A DNA stretch of 64,000 bases from Cycas panzhihuaensis (GCA_023213395.1 CM041465.1:53885741-53949740); one strand, 5' to 3'. Shown: positions 1-11,781, numbered from the stretch's first letter. Notes: generated by a model from the sequence alone, not told the origin. Translations and numbers: made by a program.

Positions 1-251
1 CGTCGCCTTCTCATTGCCTTGGGAAGCCGCGACGCGCGAGGTTCCCTTTCCCTTCCCGGCCATCCGAAGGGTAGGAAGGCCTCGTCTTGCACGGCCACCT
101 GGAAGCAACCAGGCACCTTAGCCTGCACTCCGGCGCTCCAACAAGACGGACGTCTCATGAGGTATGATCCTCGCTATCTAGCTTTCTTAGCCTATTATTT
201 TTATGCCCTTTCCGCTAGACGTTGGATCATTGCCCCGTGAAGAGCGTTTCA
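1..251 (+). repeat. 3' end of a foreign B-type Tat LTR
   Basis: This stretch matches the end of element B's LTR (compare 11540-11763 and 18950-19177), including the terminal GAGCGTTTCA at 242-251. Directly after it the sequence continues in the middle of the LTR end typical of element A (CATGGCTACC..., compare 31752 onward). The simplest reading is that a B-type LTR, solo or the 3' LTR of an element lying left of the window, was inserted into A's 5' LTR. The left flank is outside the window, so a target duplication cannot be checked. The predicted right-hand duplicate is CATGG at 252-256. Confidence 0.7.
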
Positions 252-414
252 CATGGCTACCTGGAAGCAACCAGGCACCTTGTAGTCCCGAATCCACGCT
301 CTGGCGCACGGACGCCCTTTGAGGTGAGATCCTCGTTGCCTAGCTTAGTTAGCATAGCGTATTCTCATATATTTTTGCTAGACGTAGGATCACCGCCCTG
401 TAGTGAGCGTTTCA
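252..414 (+). repeat. Element A 5' LTR, tail only
   Basis: These bases align with the end of A's 3' LTR at about 31752-31910. Both end in GAGCGTTTCA and share the GCTAGACGTAGGATCACCGCC block. By eye roughly 14 of about 160 positions differ, mostly C/T and G/A transitions, which suggests an old insertion in methylated DNA. The upstream part of the LTR is lost behind the foreign LTR at 1-251. Confidence 0.8.
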
Positions 415-415
415 C

Positions 416-435
416 TAGCGACCATACTGGGGACT
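416..435 (+). other. Primer binding site of element A
   Basis: TAGCGACCATACTGGGGAC follows the LTR end by one base. The same motif follows every Tat LTR end here: TGGCGACCATCTGGG at 11764, TGACGACCATACTGGGG at 32212, and reverse copies at 55859 and 63750. The ancestral form looks like TGGCGACCATACTGGGGACC, the shape of a tRNA 3' end complement. Tat elements often use tRNA-Arg; I have not matched it to a specific tRNA. Confidence 0.75.
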
Positions 436-687
436 GCCTGTAAGGGAGCTAAATTCGCTTCCCCTTTTTGTTGGTGTTCTTGCCTCTAGGTAGTTTCTTA
501 TTCCGTGTTTTCAGTTGGGCAACCCCTAACATGTTTGCTTCATTTTCCTTCTTTTTCTTTTTGTTTCTTCTAACAACGCTCGCAAAGGCATTGCATGCGA
601 CGTTTCTTGCGTCGCTTGCGAGGTTTGCCACCATTGTTAGAAGACCAATCGCCTCGTTCCCTTCCGTCGTCGAACCCCGATTCGAGA

Positions 688-3063
688 ATGGAAGGTTACC
701 CGTCTGATTGGGCCTACCATACCATGACTTCGGGAACTCAAGAGTTCCCTTCATCTGTCTTGGAATCCGCCCATGAGGGTGATGATTCCATCTACTATCC
801 AGATGACCAATTTCACCCTACTGACTTTCATCCTTCCGCTCATGCAGTGGAAGATTTGGCCCCTCATGAGACTCACCACCCCACTGATAAGCCTTACGAG
901 GAGTGTCTTGAGGGATCCCCTACTTTTGAGATCCCGTCGACTTCGTATGGCTACGAGGATACCCCTCCCGCCGACATAGTCGAAGCGCTTAGCGAGTACT
1001 TCCGAACAACTCGCCGCCAACCGTATCCTAGGTGGTTCGAAGAAATGTTGCGTAATGTAGCATCTTCTTCATCCATCCCTGCACCTCATACAACGATTGA
1101 TGCTTCTGATCGCGCATAATCGTCCTATGCCGTGTCTACCCCAGCTCCCAGGGCGAGCGTTGCACTGGTCGCTTCTAGCCGTGGTCCTACTTCTTCTGGA
1201 CCCGTTCGTGGCATGTCCTTTCCCCAACTCGGGGTTAGCATGCCATTTCTGAGTCAAATGCATGCGTCACCTTCGAACGTAACACATGCATTCCCTAGTA
1301 GGCCTCGAGGTCCTACAAGTGCTGCTACCGTTAACTATGTAGGACCCACTCCTACATACATTCAAAACCCTACTGGTGGTCCTTCCCTTTACGTGCCCCT
1401 AGGTTACACATCTCAACCTTGGGGGCAAGCTAGGGGAAACCATCTTCCTGCTTATGGGGTGGACCCGTTGCACCCATATAGAGTTGTGCCACCTACGGGT
1501 GGCCCATATGGGAAAAACCCGATCCCTCACCCTTCGTTTCCGCTATCTAGCGCAACTCCTGTTGTCGCGTCTTCGCAACGGAACATACCTCCCTTCCTAA
1601 GTGTTTACTCGCAACCCCCTTTCCAACAAGGGGCGTTTCTCCAAGGAGGGATGGGCTTACCACCCCCATCCATTCCTATTCCTTTACTGGTCGTCGATCC
1701 ATTAGCCCAAGTGAGGACACGTCCTTTCATGGACTATAGGTCAATTCCATTATCTGTTGAGGTGCTAAGGACTAACCTGCCGCCTCACCCTCCTGAAGTT
1801 CCCAAATTCGACGGAACTTCGTCACAAGACCCAACCGAGTACATATGTAGTTTTTCTATGGCATGCATCGATTATTGGGCTTATGACCATATTCTGATGA
1901 AGCTATTTATGCGATCCTTGCAGGGCGACGCCCTCAAGTGGTTTTACCATCTTCCTACTCATTTGATTTCTTCGTTCCAGCAATTGGTGGATGAGTTCGT
2001 CAACTATTTTAACGTAGCCTGTCCATTCGAAAGTGGAATGAAAGCGCTTATGTCGCTTAAACAAGGTCACGACGAGATGAATCGTGACTTTGTGTGATGC
2101 TTTCATGACCTCCTTCACTCTACCAAGGCCACGTTGCCTGAAGAGTTGAAGCGAGATCTCTTCGTCAACGCACTTGGCCCCGAAGTGCATGTGGAAGTCC
2201 TTAAGATGGGGGCAACTACATGTGACTCCGCGATTACGACGTGCTTGGCGTTGGAGGCCATTGAGATCCAGGTTGGACTCAAGAAACCTCCTAAGCCCTC
2301 ATAACGCCGTGAGGCGCCTCCCCCAGCGAAGGAAACCAAACCTTTGCAGCCCACTAGGCCCTCCTCTCATCCGACTGAGAGGACCTTAGATCCTCTTACC
2401 TCCGCTATTGGCTCATTTGAGCGCACGATGAAGGAGCTTAAACTCCAACCTCCTTCATCGTCGACCTCCCATAAACCAGTTCAGCAAGCTTCTCGTCCGA
2501 TGCCCCCCAAAGGGGGTAACACCCAGCCTTCTCAAGCAAGGAGGATTTATCCTCCCCTTTAGAAGAGGTGGTGTTCCATCCATGTGGAGTGTTTCCACGA
2601 TGATTCGCGTTGTCGAGCGCAGCACCCACGAGACGCCCCGCCGCGCGATTCGTCCCCTAGGTGGGCATTAAGGCCTAACCTCGATTAGCCCGTTCATAGA
2701 AACTTGTTCCCCAAACATGGGGAACGTGGTCATGATGTTCAGCAAAGGAACAACCAGAATCGGGATAGATCCCCCGATTCTCGCCCTTCGCATGGTAGAG
2801 GGAAGGGTGTGCGAAGGACATCTTCCCCTTCGTGCTCCCCTGACCGCCGTGCTCCATCACCTTCGCAGTCCCATAACAAGGGAAAGAAGGTGATCCAAAT
2901 GCTTGAGACCACTCCCCTTTACGCATTGACCCAGTCTCAAGTCATAAAAGAGGCAACAGGCACTCTGCGTCTACCTCGCAACTTAATCCCCCTCCGGAAG
3001 CCGTTCCTCCAGAGATTCCCGCACTTCCCAAGAGTATTCTGTGCCTTGATGGGTCGACTTTAG
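688..3063 (+). pseudogene. gag: Element A gag, degraded by stops
   Basis: Capsid/nucleocapsid polyprotein. I chose the ATG at 688 (MEGYPSDW, good Kozak context) because AATGGAAG is conserved in A, B, E, F and G, while the in-frame ATG at 595 is not. The retrotransposon gag domain lies at about 1795-2170: EVPKFDGTSSQDP, then WFYHLPTHLISSF and LVDEFVNYF. A zinc-finger-like C-x2-H-x4-H-x4-C (WCSIHVECFHDDSRC) lies near 2566-2610, followed by an Arg/Ser/Pro-rich tail. In-frame stops lie at 1117, 2095, 2302, 2560 and 2686; several are CGA to TGA or CAA to TAA changes when compared with C, F and G. A frameshift between about 2950 and 3128 separates it from protease. Confidence 0.85.
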
Positions 3064-3127
3064 GAGAGCCCTTACCCAACCCACAGGGAGGGGTAAGCCC
3101 TTCTCCGTAGTTGAAGAGCTTCTCACT

Positions 3128-3706
3128 GTGGCCGCCGGGATGTCCATCATGGACGTCTTGAGAAGTTACCCCGAGCAGCGAATGCTCCTCTTGGAAGCTT
3201 TAGGATCGAATGATGCGTTGGTTCATGCCTTGGGCACAACCCAAAGCTGGGAACCCGTTATTTCCTTCGATCCCAGAGATCTTCCCGCATCTAGTGGAAG
3301 GGAATACCAATAGAACTTCCCTTTCACCATTACCATAGATACTCATGATTGCACGTTGTGAAGAACCATCATGGACAACGGTTCTTCCGTTAATGCCATG
3401 CCCTTGCGCATTATGCAAGAGCTTGGCATTTTCACCTTGGAACCTGTTCCATGGCATTGTCAGGGTTATGATGGTAGCGAGAAGACTCTCTTAAGATCTG
3501 TCTCGATACCCCTTACTCTTGAGGACAAGACTGTCGTTACTGACATCGCCATCCTCGATGTTGACGTTGATTACAACTTGCTTCTGGGTCGACCATGGCT
3601 TGACCAAATGGGAGCCGTATGTTCCACCCGTTGGGGGCAACTTAAATTTGTCTATAATGGGCAAATGAAAGTTGTCTCCCATGACGATCGCCGCCAAATG
3701 TGCTAG
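3128..3706 (+). pseudogene. Element A retropepsin-like protease region
   Basis: Aspartic protease that would cleave the Gag-Pol polyprotein. The active-site segment is MDNGSSVNAM at about 3371-3400, the D-x-G-S-S-x-N variant usual in Tat elements. Downstream come DVDVDYNLLLGRPWLDQM and CSTRWGQLKFV. An in-frame TAG at 3311 interrupts the N-terminal part, and the frame ends at a TAG at 3704. The rest of pol continues one frame on. In element C the corresponding shift is at a different base, so this is random decay rather than a programmed frameshift. Confidence 0.8.
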
Positions 3707-5581
3707 GCCTTCTGTCCAGGCAAGCCATGGCCATACAAAGGGAAACAAATGCCCTTCTGACCATGTCTCAGCTTGCTCTATTGGAATCCCCGATTCCTCT
3801 TACCGTGAAGAAGATCCCATATCTTCTTCTCCTGATTTAACGCGTTTTGCCCTCATTAGTGTCGGGAGCTATGGGTACCTCGCCATGTTTGACGATGACG
3901 GGTCCTATAGCAAGGATGAGGATCATCCTCACCTAGTTTCATTCCTCCGCACTAGTGTGGGGCATCCTCCTAGTCCTAGGTTTCCTCCTATGACCCCTTT
4001 TCTTGTAGAGCCTAGTCATTTTCACATGTCACATGACATTGCGCATGTCGATCATCACGTTCATGGCTCTTCTGGCCTATCACCTCCCGCAGGTGATGAT
4101 GTCGAGAGTTTCCCTCTTGCTTTTTATGATGGACCTCTCTTTGACTCTCTTTCAGATTCTCTTAGGGATGATGGGCAGCTTTCAGGCCATACCGGTCCTA
4201 TCGCTCCCACGCTATCCTGCGCCTCGTCCATTTGAAGTCAGGTCATCCATGGGGTGGACTGCTTTGAAGACGATGAGGCATTGCTGGAACACTTAGCAGG
4301 TTCCATGCCTAGTTTGCCTCCTGGTCACCACAAGCTTGGCCATCAGAAGGTCTTAGCGATTGGGTCCACGTTAGCCGACCCAATCCCTTCTCTCATTTCC
4401 TTCCTTCCGGTCGATCTTGCCCCCCTCCATTTCGAGGAGAGGAACGCCATGTGCATGGGGACAACCCAGGACATAGTCCTTACCTTGGATAAGGTCATCA
4501 AGGTAGGAGTGGAATGTACTCCTGACGAAGTGAGGGAATACTCCCTCCTGTTCTGGGAATTCCGCGATGTATTCGCATGGGACTACTCGGATATGAAGGG
4601 CATTGACCCCTCCGTCATCACGCACAACCTTACGACCTTTCCTGATGCTCACCCAGTGCGTCAAAAGAAGCGTCCCCTTCACCTGAAGCTTTCATCTGCC
4701 GTTAAGATGGAAGTTGAGAAGCTTCTGGATGCGGGACTCATTTCTTCCATTGATTACCCTAAGTGGGTATCGAATATCGTTCCTGTTACTAAGAAGAACG
4801 GGACCGTTCATATTTATGTCAACTTTTGCGATATAAACAACGCTTGTCCTAAGGACAACTTTCCTCTTCCTTTCATCGATCAAATAATCGATCGTACGGC
4901 TGGATTGGAAGTTATGTCCTTGATGGATGGCTTCTCCAGCTATAACCAGATTTAGATTTCTCCTGAAGACTGCCATAAGACGGCCTTCACTACGCCATGG
5001 GGTACCTTTGCCTACAAGGCAATGCCCTTTGGTCTTAAGAATGCAGGGGCTACTTATCAAAGAGCCATGCATTTTATCTTTCATGACCTCATCAACAATA
5101 CGTTGGAGGTTTTCATGGATGATATGATGGGCCTTTCTCGTGCTAGGGCCCATCATCCCTCTGACTTGCGCGCCATCTTCACAAGATGCCACAAGTCTCA
5201 CGTTAGTCTAAACCCACTGAAATGCATGTTTGCTGTCACCTCAGGCAAACTCTTGGGTTTCCTCGTATCCCAGCAAGGAATCCAAATCGATCCGAAAAAA
5301 GTCAAGGCAATCCTTGACATGCCGCCACCTAGGACCCAACGACAAATTAAGTTGTTTCTAGGAAGGCTTGGTTTTCTGAGGCATTTCTTGGCAAATTTTG
5401 CCATAAATACCAAGCCTCTTACGAACCTATTGAAGAAAGGAGCCCCTTTTGTCTAGTCGGACAAGACCCAAAAGGCCTTCATAGGACTCAACGAAGCTCT
5501 CGTTTCCGCCCCTACATTGGTGCATCCTCGCTTTGATAGGCCCTTCATCCTATACACCTTGGCAAGCGAATCACAGGTGCA
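3672..5581 (+). pseudogene. pol: Element A reverse transcriptase with N-terminal linker
   Basis: The linker (about 3700-4440) is acidic and low in complexity, with HGVDCFEDDEALLEHLAGSM near its end. RT follows: SLLFWEFRDVFAWDYSDM at about 4534, then DAGLISSIDYPKWVSNIVPV, then catalytic LMDGFSSYNQI at about 4921-4953, then GLKNAGATYQRAMHFIF and the metal-binding FMDDMM box at about 5113. The usual Y-x-DD is F-M-DD here, and C has the same residues. Stops: TGA 4233 (CGA in C and E), TAG 4953 (CAG), TAG 5454 (TGG). A frameshift follows at about 5456-5582. Comparable to C, so a once complete RT. Confidence 0.85.
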
Positions 5582-6100
5582 ATGCTCATACAGAGGGCGA
5601 TTCGAGGCGAGAGGGCTATCTATTTCATCAGCCGCACTCTCATTGCCGCTGAATTAAACTATCCCCCCGCTGAAAAGGAATGCCTCTCCTTGGTCCATGC
5701 AACCAAGAAGTTTAGACATTACTTACTTGACAATACAACCAAGGTGATCGTTCAATCTGATCCCTTGCGTTACTTACTTACCCGTTCAGACTTGACAGGT
5801 AGGGCGGGACGTTGGGCCGTCCTGCTTCAAGAGTTTGACTTACAAGTTATTAACAGGAAGTCGAAGAAGGGAATGATAGTAGCAGAGCAATTAGCCGATG
5901 CTGCCATCCCCAACGCGAGCGGCATTCCTGTTGAGGACTCTTTCCTGAACGAGTCTATCATGACCATCCACGATGCTTCTCCTCACTCACTCGCTGATAG
6001 CGAGTGGTATGGTGACATTGTGCGATACCTGACTCAGCAAGAATATCACCCTGAAGCTAGTAATAAGGTTAGGTCGTGTATCTGCACCACTGCTAGGTAA
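5582..6100 (+). pseudogene. Element A RNase H (Ty3-type, weak) and connection region
   Basis: The segment with ERAIYFISRTLIAAELNYPP, AEKECLSLVHATKKFRHYLL and VIVQSDPLRYLL corresponds to the RNase H fused behind RT. The E of AEKECLSLV and the D of QSDP are visible, but the first catalytic Asp position (FILYT... at about 5546-5580) is in the shifted, damaged part. In Tat elements this first RNase H is often degenerate and a second one (aRNH) is carried; that fits the separate ORF at 28648. It ends at TAA 6098, where related copies have CAA. Confidence 0.75.
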
Positions 6101-6109
6101 CACTTCCTC

Positions 6110-7133
6110 ATGGATGAAGTATTATACAAGAGATCTTTCGATGGGATCCTGCTTTACTGCATTGCTCCTGATGAAGCAGACCAAATACTCCGCGAATGCC
6201 ACCATGGCATTTGTGAGGGCCACTTTGGAGGCCAATCCATGGCCCAAAGGATCCTTTGCATGGGTTATTACTGGACGTCCTTGTTCAAGGATACCCACAC
6301 TTGTGCCCTTAGATGTTGGCGATGTCAGGAGCATGCCAATGTCTCTCACATACCTTCCGAGGCATTACACCCTATCATGTCTCCGTGGCCCTTTTCTCAA
6401 TGGGGTTTAGACCTCATTGGGGCTATATCACCGCCATCTTCTGCACAACATAAATATATCTTAACCGCTACTGAATACTTCACTAAATGGGCAGAGGCAA
6501 TCCCCCTGTCCACTACCCCTAGTAAGACGATAGCCACCTTTGTCTACCAGCATATTATCTATCGTTTCAGAATTCTAGATGTCCTAATTACGAATAATGG
6601 AACTTCCTTCTGTAATAAGGAAATGGATGAATTATGCAAGAAATTCAAGATCTCGCATAAGACGTCATCCCCTTATTACCCCTAAGCAAATGGGTAAGTT
6701 GAATCTTTCAACAAAATGCTCATCCGCATTTTGAAGAAAACTGTTGCCCAGTCTCAAAGAGACTGGCACATCCAACTCCCTTCCGCCTTGTGGGCTTATC
6801 GCACTTCCATCCGCACGGCTACCAGAATGACCCCATTCTCATTAGTCTACGGAACTAAGGTGATACTCCCACTGGAAGTGGAGATCCCCTCTCTTCGGGT
6901 TTCCCTTCGAGGCCTCATTGACGAGGAGTCTATTCGTCAGGCTCGCCTCCTAGACCTCAAAGCCCAGGATGAGAGGCGCTTAACAGCTTATCAAGCGAAC
7001 CTCACTTCGAAAGCCCACTTGCAAAGGACACACGACAAATGTCTTCGTGCTCGTCCTTTGTGCCCCAGGGACCACGTTCTCAAATTAGAGTACCTTTATG
7101 ATCGCTTGGCCAAATTCAGGCCCAAATGGGTAG
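6110..7133 (+). pseudogene. int: Element A integrase, 5' part
   Basis: Integrase catalyses insertion of the cDNA. The HHCC zinc domain is visible as ECHHGICEGHFGG then LRCWRCQEHAN (about 6190-6340). Core catalytic residues: D in WGLDLIGAISPP, the second D replaced by N in TNNGTSF (TDN in C), and E in VESFNKM at about 6700. TAA stops at 6683 and about 6692 replace CAA codons. The C-terminal domain is cut at 7133 by the copia element and resumes at 24703. No chromodomain follows. Confidence 0.85.
7129..7133 (+). repeat. Target site duplication of the copia element, left copy
   Basis: GGTAG directly before the 5' LTR is repeated as GGTAG directly after the 3' LTR at 24703-24707. Five bp is the usual duplication length for copia elements. 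Removing the element and one copy restores the integrase frame KWVGPFV seen in element C. Confidence 0.95.
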
Positions 7134-7430
7134 TGAAAAGGGTTAATGACATAAGGTCATTACATTAGTTGATTATTTCGAAAAAGGGTCTTAAGTGAAC
7201 TTTAAATTAGATCACTTAAGTGAAATTCACTTTTATGTGCATTATGTGTAATTTCATTTCACCTAACTCAAATGCTCCCTCTCTCAATATAAAAGTAAAG
7301 CTCAATGGAGGAGATTCATTCTTACCTCCCCATTTTGTGAGAGCTACTTTCTTTCTCTCAAGTATCTCTTGCTCCCATGTTTGCCTTTGTGTTTAGTGCA
7401 TGGAGATGAAGGATAGATCCACTCTTTTCA
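7134..7430 (+). repeat. Copia 5' LTR
   Basis: The LTR is TG...CA bounded (TGAAAAGGGTTAATG to ACTCTTTTCA). Its partner is 24405-24702. A TATA-like AATATAAAAG lies at about 7287-7296, some 140 bp before the LTR end, and is a plausible promoter for the genomic transcript. Confidence 0.95.
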
Positions 7431-7432
7431 TG

Positions 7433-7444
7433 TGGTATCAGAGC
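7433..7444 (+). other. Copia primer binding site (initiator tRNA-Met)
   Basis: TGGTATCAGAGC starts two bases after the 5' LTR. It is the standard complement of the 3' end of plant initiator tRNA-Met used by most plant copia elements. Confidence 0.95.
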
Positions 7445-9216
7445 TTGCTTCCTTCATATTCCCCACTTGCACTTGCAATGGAGCCATCACTTCCTTCTCC
7501 CCCATAATCCATGTGGTGAAGGAGATTGTGAAAGTGAATTTAGAAATATTTTGAAGTTATTATGATAGCATATTTTGTATTGTTTGCTTTTCCTTTCTCT
7601 TTTGCAGGTTTGGAAGCATAATACAAGGAGTTGTAAGGCCCAAGGATTCCAATCCTTTGTTGGCCATTCATGCTATCTCATTCTTCTTTTTCTTTTCCTT
7701 TTTTGTCCATTTAATAAGAAATCTTTCTTTGAAATTTTTCCGAGATTTAGAAGAATGATTGTAAGGGGAGTCTTTACCCATTTTTTTTAAAGAATTTTGA
7801 TCCATTTAAAATATCTATCATTGTATGCTCTCACCTTGCCCATATTGGGATCCTGGTGATCAAAAAATGATGGAAATTTCATATGGTATCATGTGTTAAT
7901 GAGATATTAGCAAGCTAAAATTTCTGCAGAAATACAATTTGATTATTGAACTTCACAGGTTTGCAAAATTTTCTACAGAGATCCAATTGAAGTGATTCTA
8001 ATTGTCAAAGATGGGGCTATGAGTCTACTTTCTAGTGAAAAAATCAGCACCTAATTTGGATATCGTATGAGGAAGTTATTACTATTTTAGTGAACAGCAG
8101 TTATTTTTAGTAAGAATTCTGGAAAAATATAATTTCCTAAGTTTGTGGGGCTGTCAAAAACTTTCTAGAACTCATTTGGACCTGATTCTACTTCCTGAAG
8201 ATGAATCCCTGAGTCTAGTTTACAGCATAAAAACTGGCACTACATTTCGACATCGTGGGAGAAAGTTATTGCAGATTTAGTGAGGAGTGCTTTTATTAAC
8301 AAAAAAAAAAGAAAAAAAGTGAAGAAAATTTCTTCCTTTTTATAAGGCTTAAAAGCCCATTGTAAAAGTGAGAAAAAAACACCTGGATCATAGCAATATC
8401 CGGTGTTCTCACTCACTTATTAGCATTGCATTTCAGCATTCTAAAATCACTCAAAGCAAGCACTCCAAAAACACTTCAACCAAGCACTTCAACCAAGCAC
8501 TCCAAAAGCACTCCAAGCAAGCATTATTTTCAGTTAAATGTACGTTTGATGTAATTCGATAATCTTTTCACTCTTCCTAAAAGGAATGCATCACGTACAC
8601 TATTTTCTGCCATCTTGTACCTATTCACACACTTGCCAAGGTTGAGATACCTTGGTTGGCAGAATGCTATGCCATAAAGGAGGTGTGGGTTTCAAGTTGG
8701 GACTGGACTAAACTGGAATATTGGTGAGGTTTGGTTAGCCATACCATCGTGCCTCAATCAGGGATCATCCTGATAACCAACCAGGAAAACTGAAACTTTA
8801 ATATAAGATTAAAATATACCCAATCCAATATCTGTCATAGCCATGGGTATGCACATACCACTCTTTAGAGGAGGTATATAGCCGCTCATTGGTGAACTGG
8901 GTGAGGATTAGGAGTACATGGGCTCCGTTGTGACTTGGATTTCATCACCAAGCACGATTGTGGGTATCGCGAGTGAAGGCCAAATTAATTCTACTAGAAG
9001 CCTAGGCATCCCTTCAATAACCTCAACTACACATTGGACACAAGTTAGAGGTTATTGGGTTGATTATGCATCCTACATTCGAGTTTCAAGTTGTGTAAAC
9101 CCAATGATGTCAACTTCTACATTGGCCTACAATCTTGTATATTGATCACTTACTTATTTGTAAAAGTGATCCATAGTGTAATCACAATCATAGTGCTTCT
9201 CATATTCCTGCTTCTT
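7445..9216 (+). other. Copia leader, non-coding, unidentified content
   Basis: About 1.8 kb between primer site and the B insertion. I see no conserved protein; short open frames are not supported. It is AT-rich with poly-A and poly-T runs (8300-8340). A block at 8440-8530 consists of short imperfect repeats of CACTCCAAAA / CACTTCAACCAAG. The leader resumes at 19178, so the total gap from primer site to gag is about 2 kb, long for a copia element. It may contain a further old insertion or captured sequence that I cannot identify. Confidence 0.5.
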
Positions 9217-11763
9217 TGTTTCCATATCGGAATGGACTTCGACACATCGACACGGGTTTGTGCGGTATATGCCTTTACTTTGCTTACTTATGATCGCTAT
9301 GGTGGGAATGGTTTGATTGACATGTGCCCGTCCATATGCACCTGTTTGATTGCTTGTTCATTATGCCTGTGCCTAACGGCACCTCTTAGCCTATGACGTC
9401 TCACAATGAGGGCATTCATCGAATCGACACCGTATGGCATACAACCACCCACGTCTCCATGGTCTTTCTGGATTCTTTTGCCACTGTTTATGCGTGTTAC
9501 CGCGTGCCGCTTATGTTGCAAACCCTTTCTAAGCCTGGTTTAACCCTTAGTTAGGTCTTTTTGCACCGTTTGAATACATGCCCATGACCTAAAACTGCTC
9601 TTGACTAATGTATTTTGAGTTTAACTTATGATTTTACCTTAAAGACCTGATTTCTTACTTTAATCTTCTTTTTTTTTTTTCTGTTTTTTGGGGTTTGGTT
9701 CGTCTGCGGTAAATTAAGCGATCAGCGGAGTTTCTAGGCGGTACCGGTGCGTCATGATAAACTTAAGCATTAGCTAAGTTTATCACGATCGCTTAAAATT
9801 TAAAAAGAGAAACCACGCGATGGCGCGATTTTTCATGAATCTGGCGTGGCTCTAACAGTTGGGCGCTGAGGGCCCCCAACGCGTTCACTTGCTTCACGCG
9901 AGACATAAAAACCATTTTTTATTCATTGGCATCATTATTCACCTCACTTTTCAACTTTCCTAGAGCATTTTCTTCACAAAGAGACAAAGAACAAAAAAGC
10001 GGTGAGAAGAGACATCCTCCTATTGTGGATCGTGAGGTACAAAGGGCTGCTATTCTTTGAGTTGCGGCCATTCTTTGCCCTCACAGACTCCGTCCTAAGC
10101 ACTCTTCCTCTTGCTACATTCTCAAGGCTTTCAAGAGGATTTTCACCAAGAAAGACCATCGCAAGGAGCCATTTCCAAGCTTTTGACTTGCATGAGGTTC
10201 CACTACCTTATTCTCTTGCAAGGGACATGCAACAACACCTCATAGGCATTGGTTGGACCCATTGCACCAAGCTTCCAAGGACCTACATGCTCTCATTTCT
10301 CATCATTGGAGGTATTTGGTGTCCCTTGTTAAGTGTTTTTTAGTTATTTCTTCATTGCTTACTTGCAAATCTTTTCCTCTCTTTGTGCATGTATTTCCTT
10401 GAGTTTCCCTTGATCATTTGATGCAAATAACAGTAGCGGTTGTGGCCCATTGGAGTGTTGCCCTAGGCTAGGCCTAGTTTCTCACTTGCCCCCTAAACCC
10501 ATCCTTTTCCTCCAACCCTTCTTCGCCATTTCTTGGGCAAGCCAGGCATAAAGGGTTACACGAGGGTTAGAGGGAGATAAAGGGGTTCCGTCCCCGATGC
10601 CGATCCTACTCCCCAAGGGTTCCGTCCCTTATCCTCTCCCCCTTTATCTCCCGCTTTGTTTAGGAAACGGGGCTAGAGAAGCTTTGGAGAGTCGGTTTGA
10701 ATACCCGTCTTGGTATAGGCTATCCGTTGCTACACGACCCGTCCTGTTACATGCTAGCATCGCTTCCTTTATATCCTGTGGAGACCTCTCGTGGGTGAGT
10801 TAGCCATCCCGAGGCTACACTCAGTCCCGTTTAGTGCGTTGGTGGTGTATGTCGATTGCATATGTGTCGTGTGACTTCGTTTCCTTTCATTGCATATTAG
10901 TGCCTAACCGTATCTTCCTAGCTTAGTTTATTTTACTTGCGGCATATATATACATACCTTTTTGTATCTCGTAGCCTCTCTCTCGAGAGGAAGGTATTCT
11001 GCTTATTTGCTTGCGGAGCGTTTGGAACAAAGGGCGTAGGGTCGACCCGTTCTTGGTCGGCGCTTGTTTGGTACGTTCTCCCTTTGTTTGTGTCGCTTTG
11101 AGCTTTATTATTTTATCGTTTCATTTAGTTAGTGTTTATTTGCTTTCGGGAGGTAAGTGATCCCCATCACCGCTTGCCCCCGACGTCGCATACGAGGAGG
11201 GCGGCGTGAGGAAGCGCAACTGCGGAGCCGGACACTGCGTCTCATTCAACCACGGATCCGGTATTCTCCGCTCACCTTCCATACCCTTTTTTCGTGCTCT
11301 TACGTTTCTTTACACTTGCTTTAGTAGTTAAAGAACATAAGAAAAAGAGGAAGAAATAACTATTTAGTTTGTACTTGCTTTTCACTCTGCATTTACTTTA
11401 CTTGTACATTTCTTTGCTATACCCCGCGTATTATGGTATTTGAGATCCTGTGACCGATCCCTCCTTAGCCGCTCTTGCATATATTTTACCCGTGACACGT
11501 TCAGTTGGTTGCCCCCCTTCGCCGCTTTCTCATTACCTTGAGAAGTAGCGGCGTGCGAGTTTCCTTTTCCCCTTCCCGGCCATCCGAAGGGTAGGAGGGT
11601 CTCGCCTTGCACGGCTACCTGGAAGCAACCAGGCACCTTGCGATCCGTGCACGCCTCGGCCAAGACGGACGTCCGCGGTATGATCCTCGTCCTTTAGCCT
11701 ATTAGCCACGTGGTTTTGTGTCCTTCCCGTGGCGTTGGATCATTGCCCGTGGAGAGCGTTTCA
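9217..11763 (+). repeat. Element B 5' LTR
   Basis: 2547 bp; start placed by matching the 3' LTR start after the polypurine tract at 16634. A U3 inverted repeat (CCACGCG...GGCGTGG, 9813-9849) lies about 55 bp upstream of a TATA-like ACATAAAAAC at 9903. Downstream, the 10000-10340 block is well conserved with the other B LTR but I see no reason to call its ORF real. Confidence 0.9.
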
Positions 11764-11781
11764 TGGCGACCATCTGGGACC
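11764..11781 (+). other. Primer binding site of element B
   Basis: TGGCGACCATCTGGGACC directly follows the LTR end TTTCA. It is the family motif with one or two bases missing in the middle (CATCTGGG versus CATACTGGGG). Confidence 0.8.

Noticed and set aside
449-754. Minus-strand frame over the gag leader and similar antisense frames across gag
   Set aside because: Shadows of the gag frame; not conserved in other copies and without a promoter or domain.
3690-3720. Possible programmed frameshift between protease and RT in A
   Set aside because: C is shifted at a different base nearby and E stays in one frame, so these are independent mutations.
7100-7168. Open frame continuing from A's integrase into the copia LTR
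   Set aside because: The last residues after 7133 come from the inserted LTR; an artefact of insertion.
9210-9216. Target duplication for element B
   Set aside because: Left flank GCTTCTT and right flank GCTGC do not match over 5 bp; may be lost or misread, so not annotated.
10002-10343. 113-residue open frame in B's 5' LTR (131 residues at 17451-17846 in the 3' LTR)
   Set aside because: The frame differs between the two LTRs of the same element and lies in the R/U5 region; no domain. Treated as non-coding LTR.
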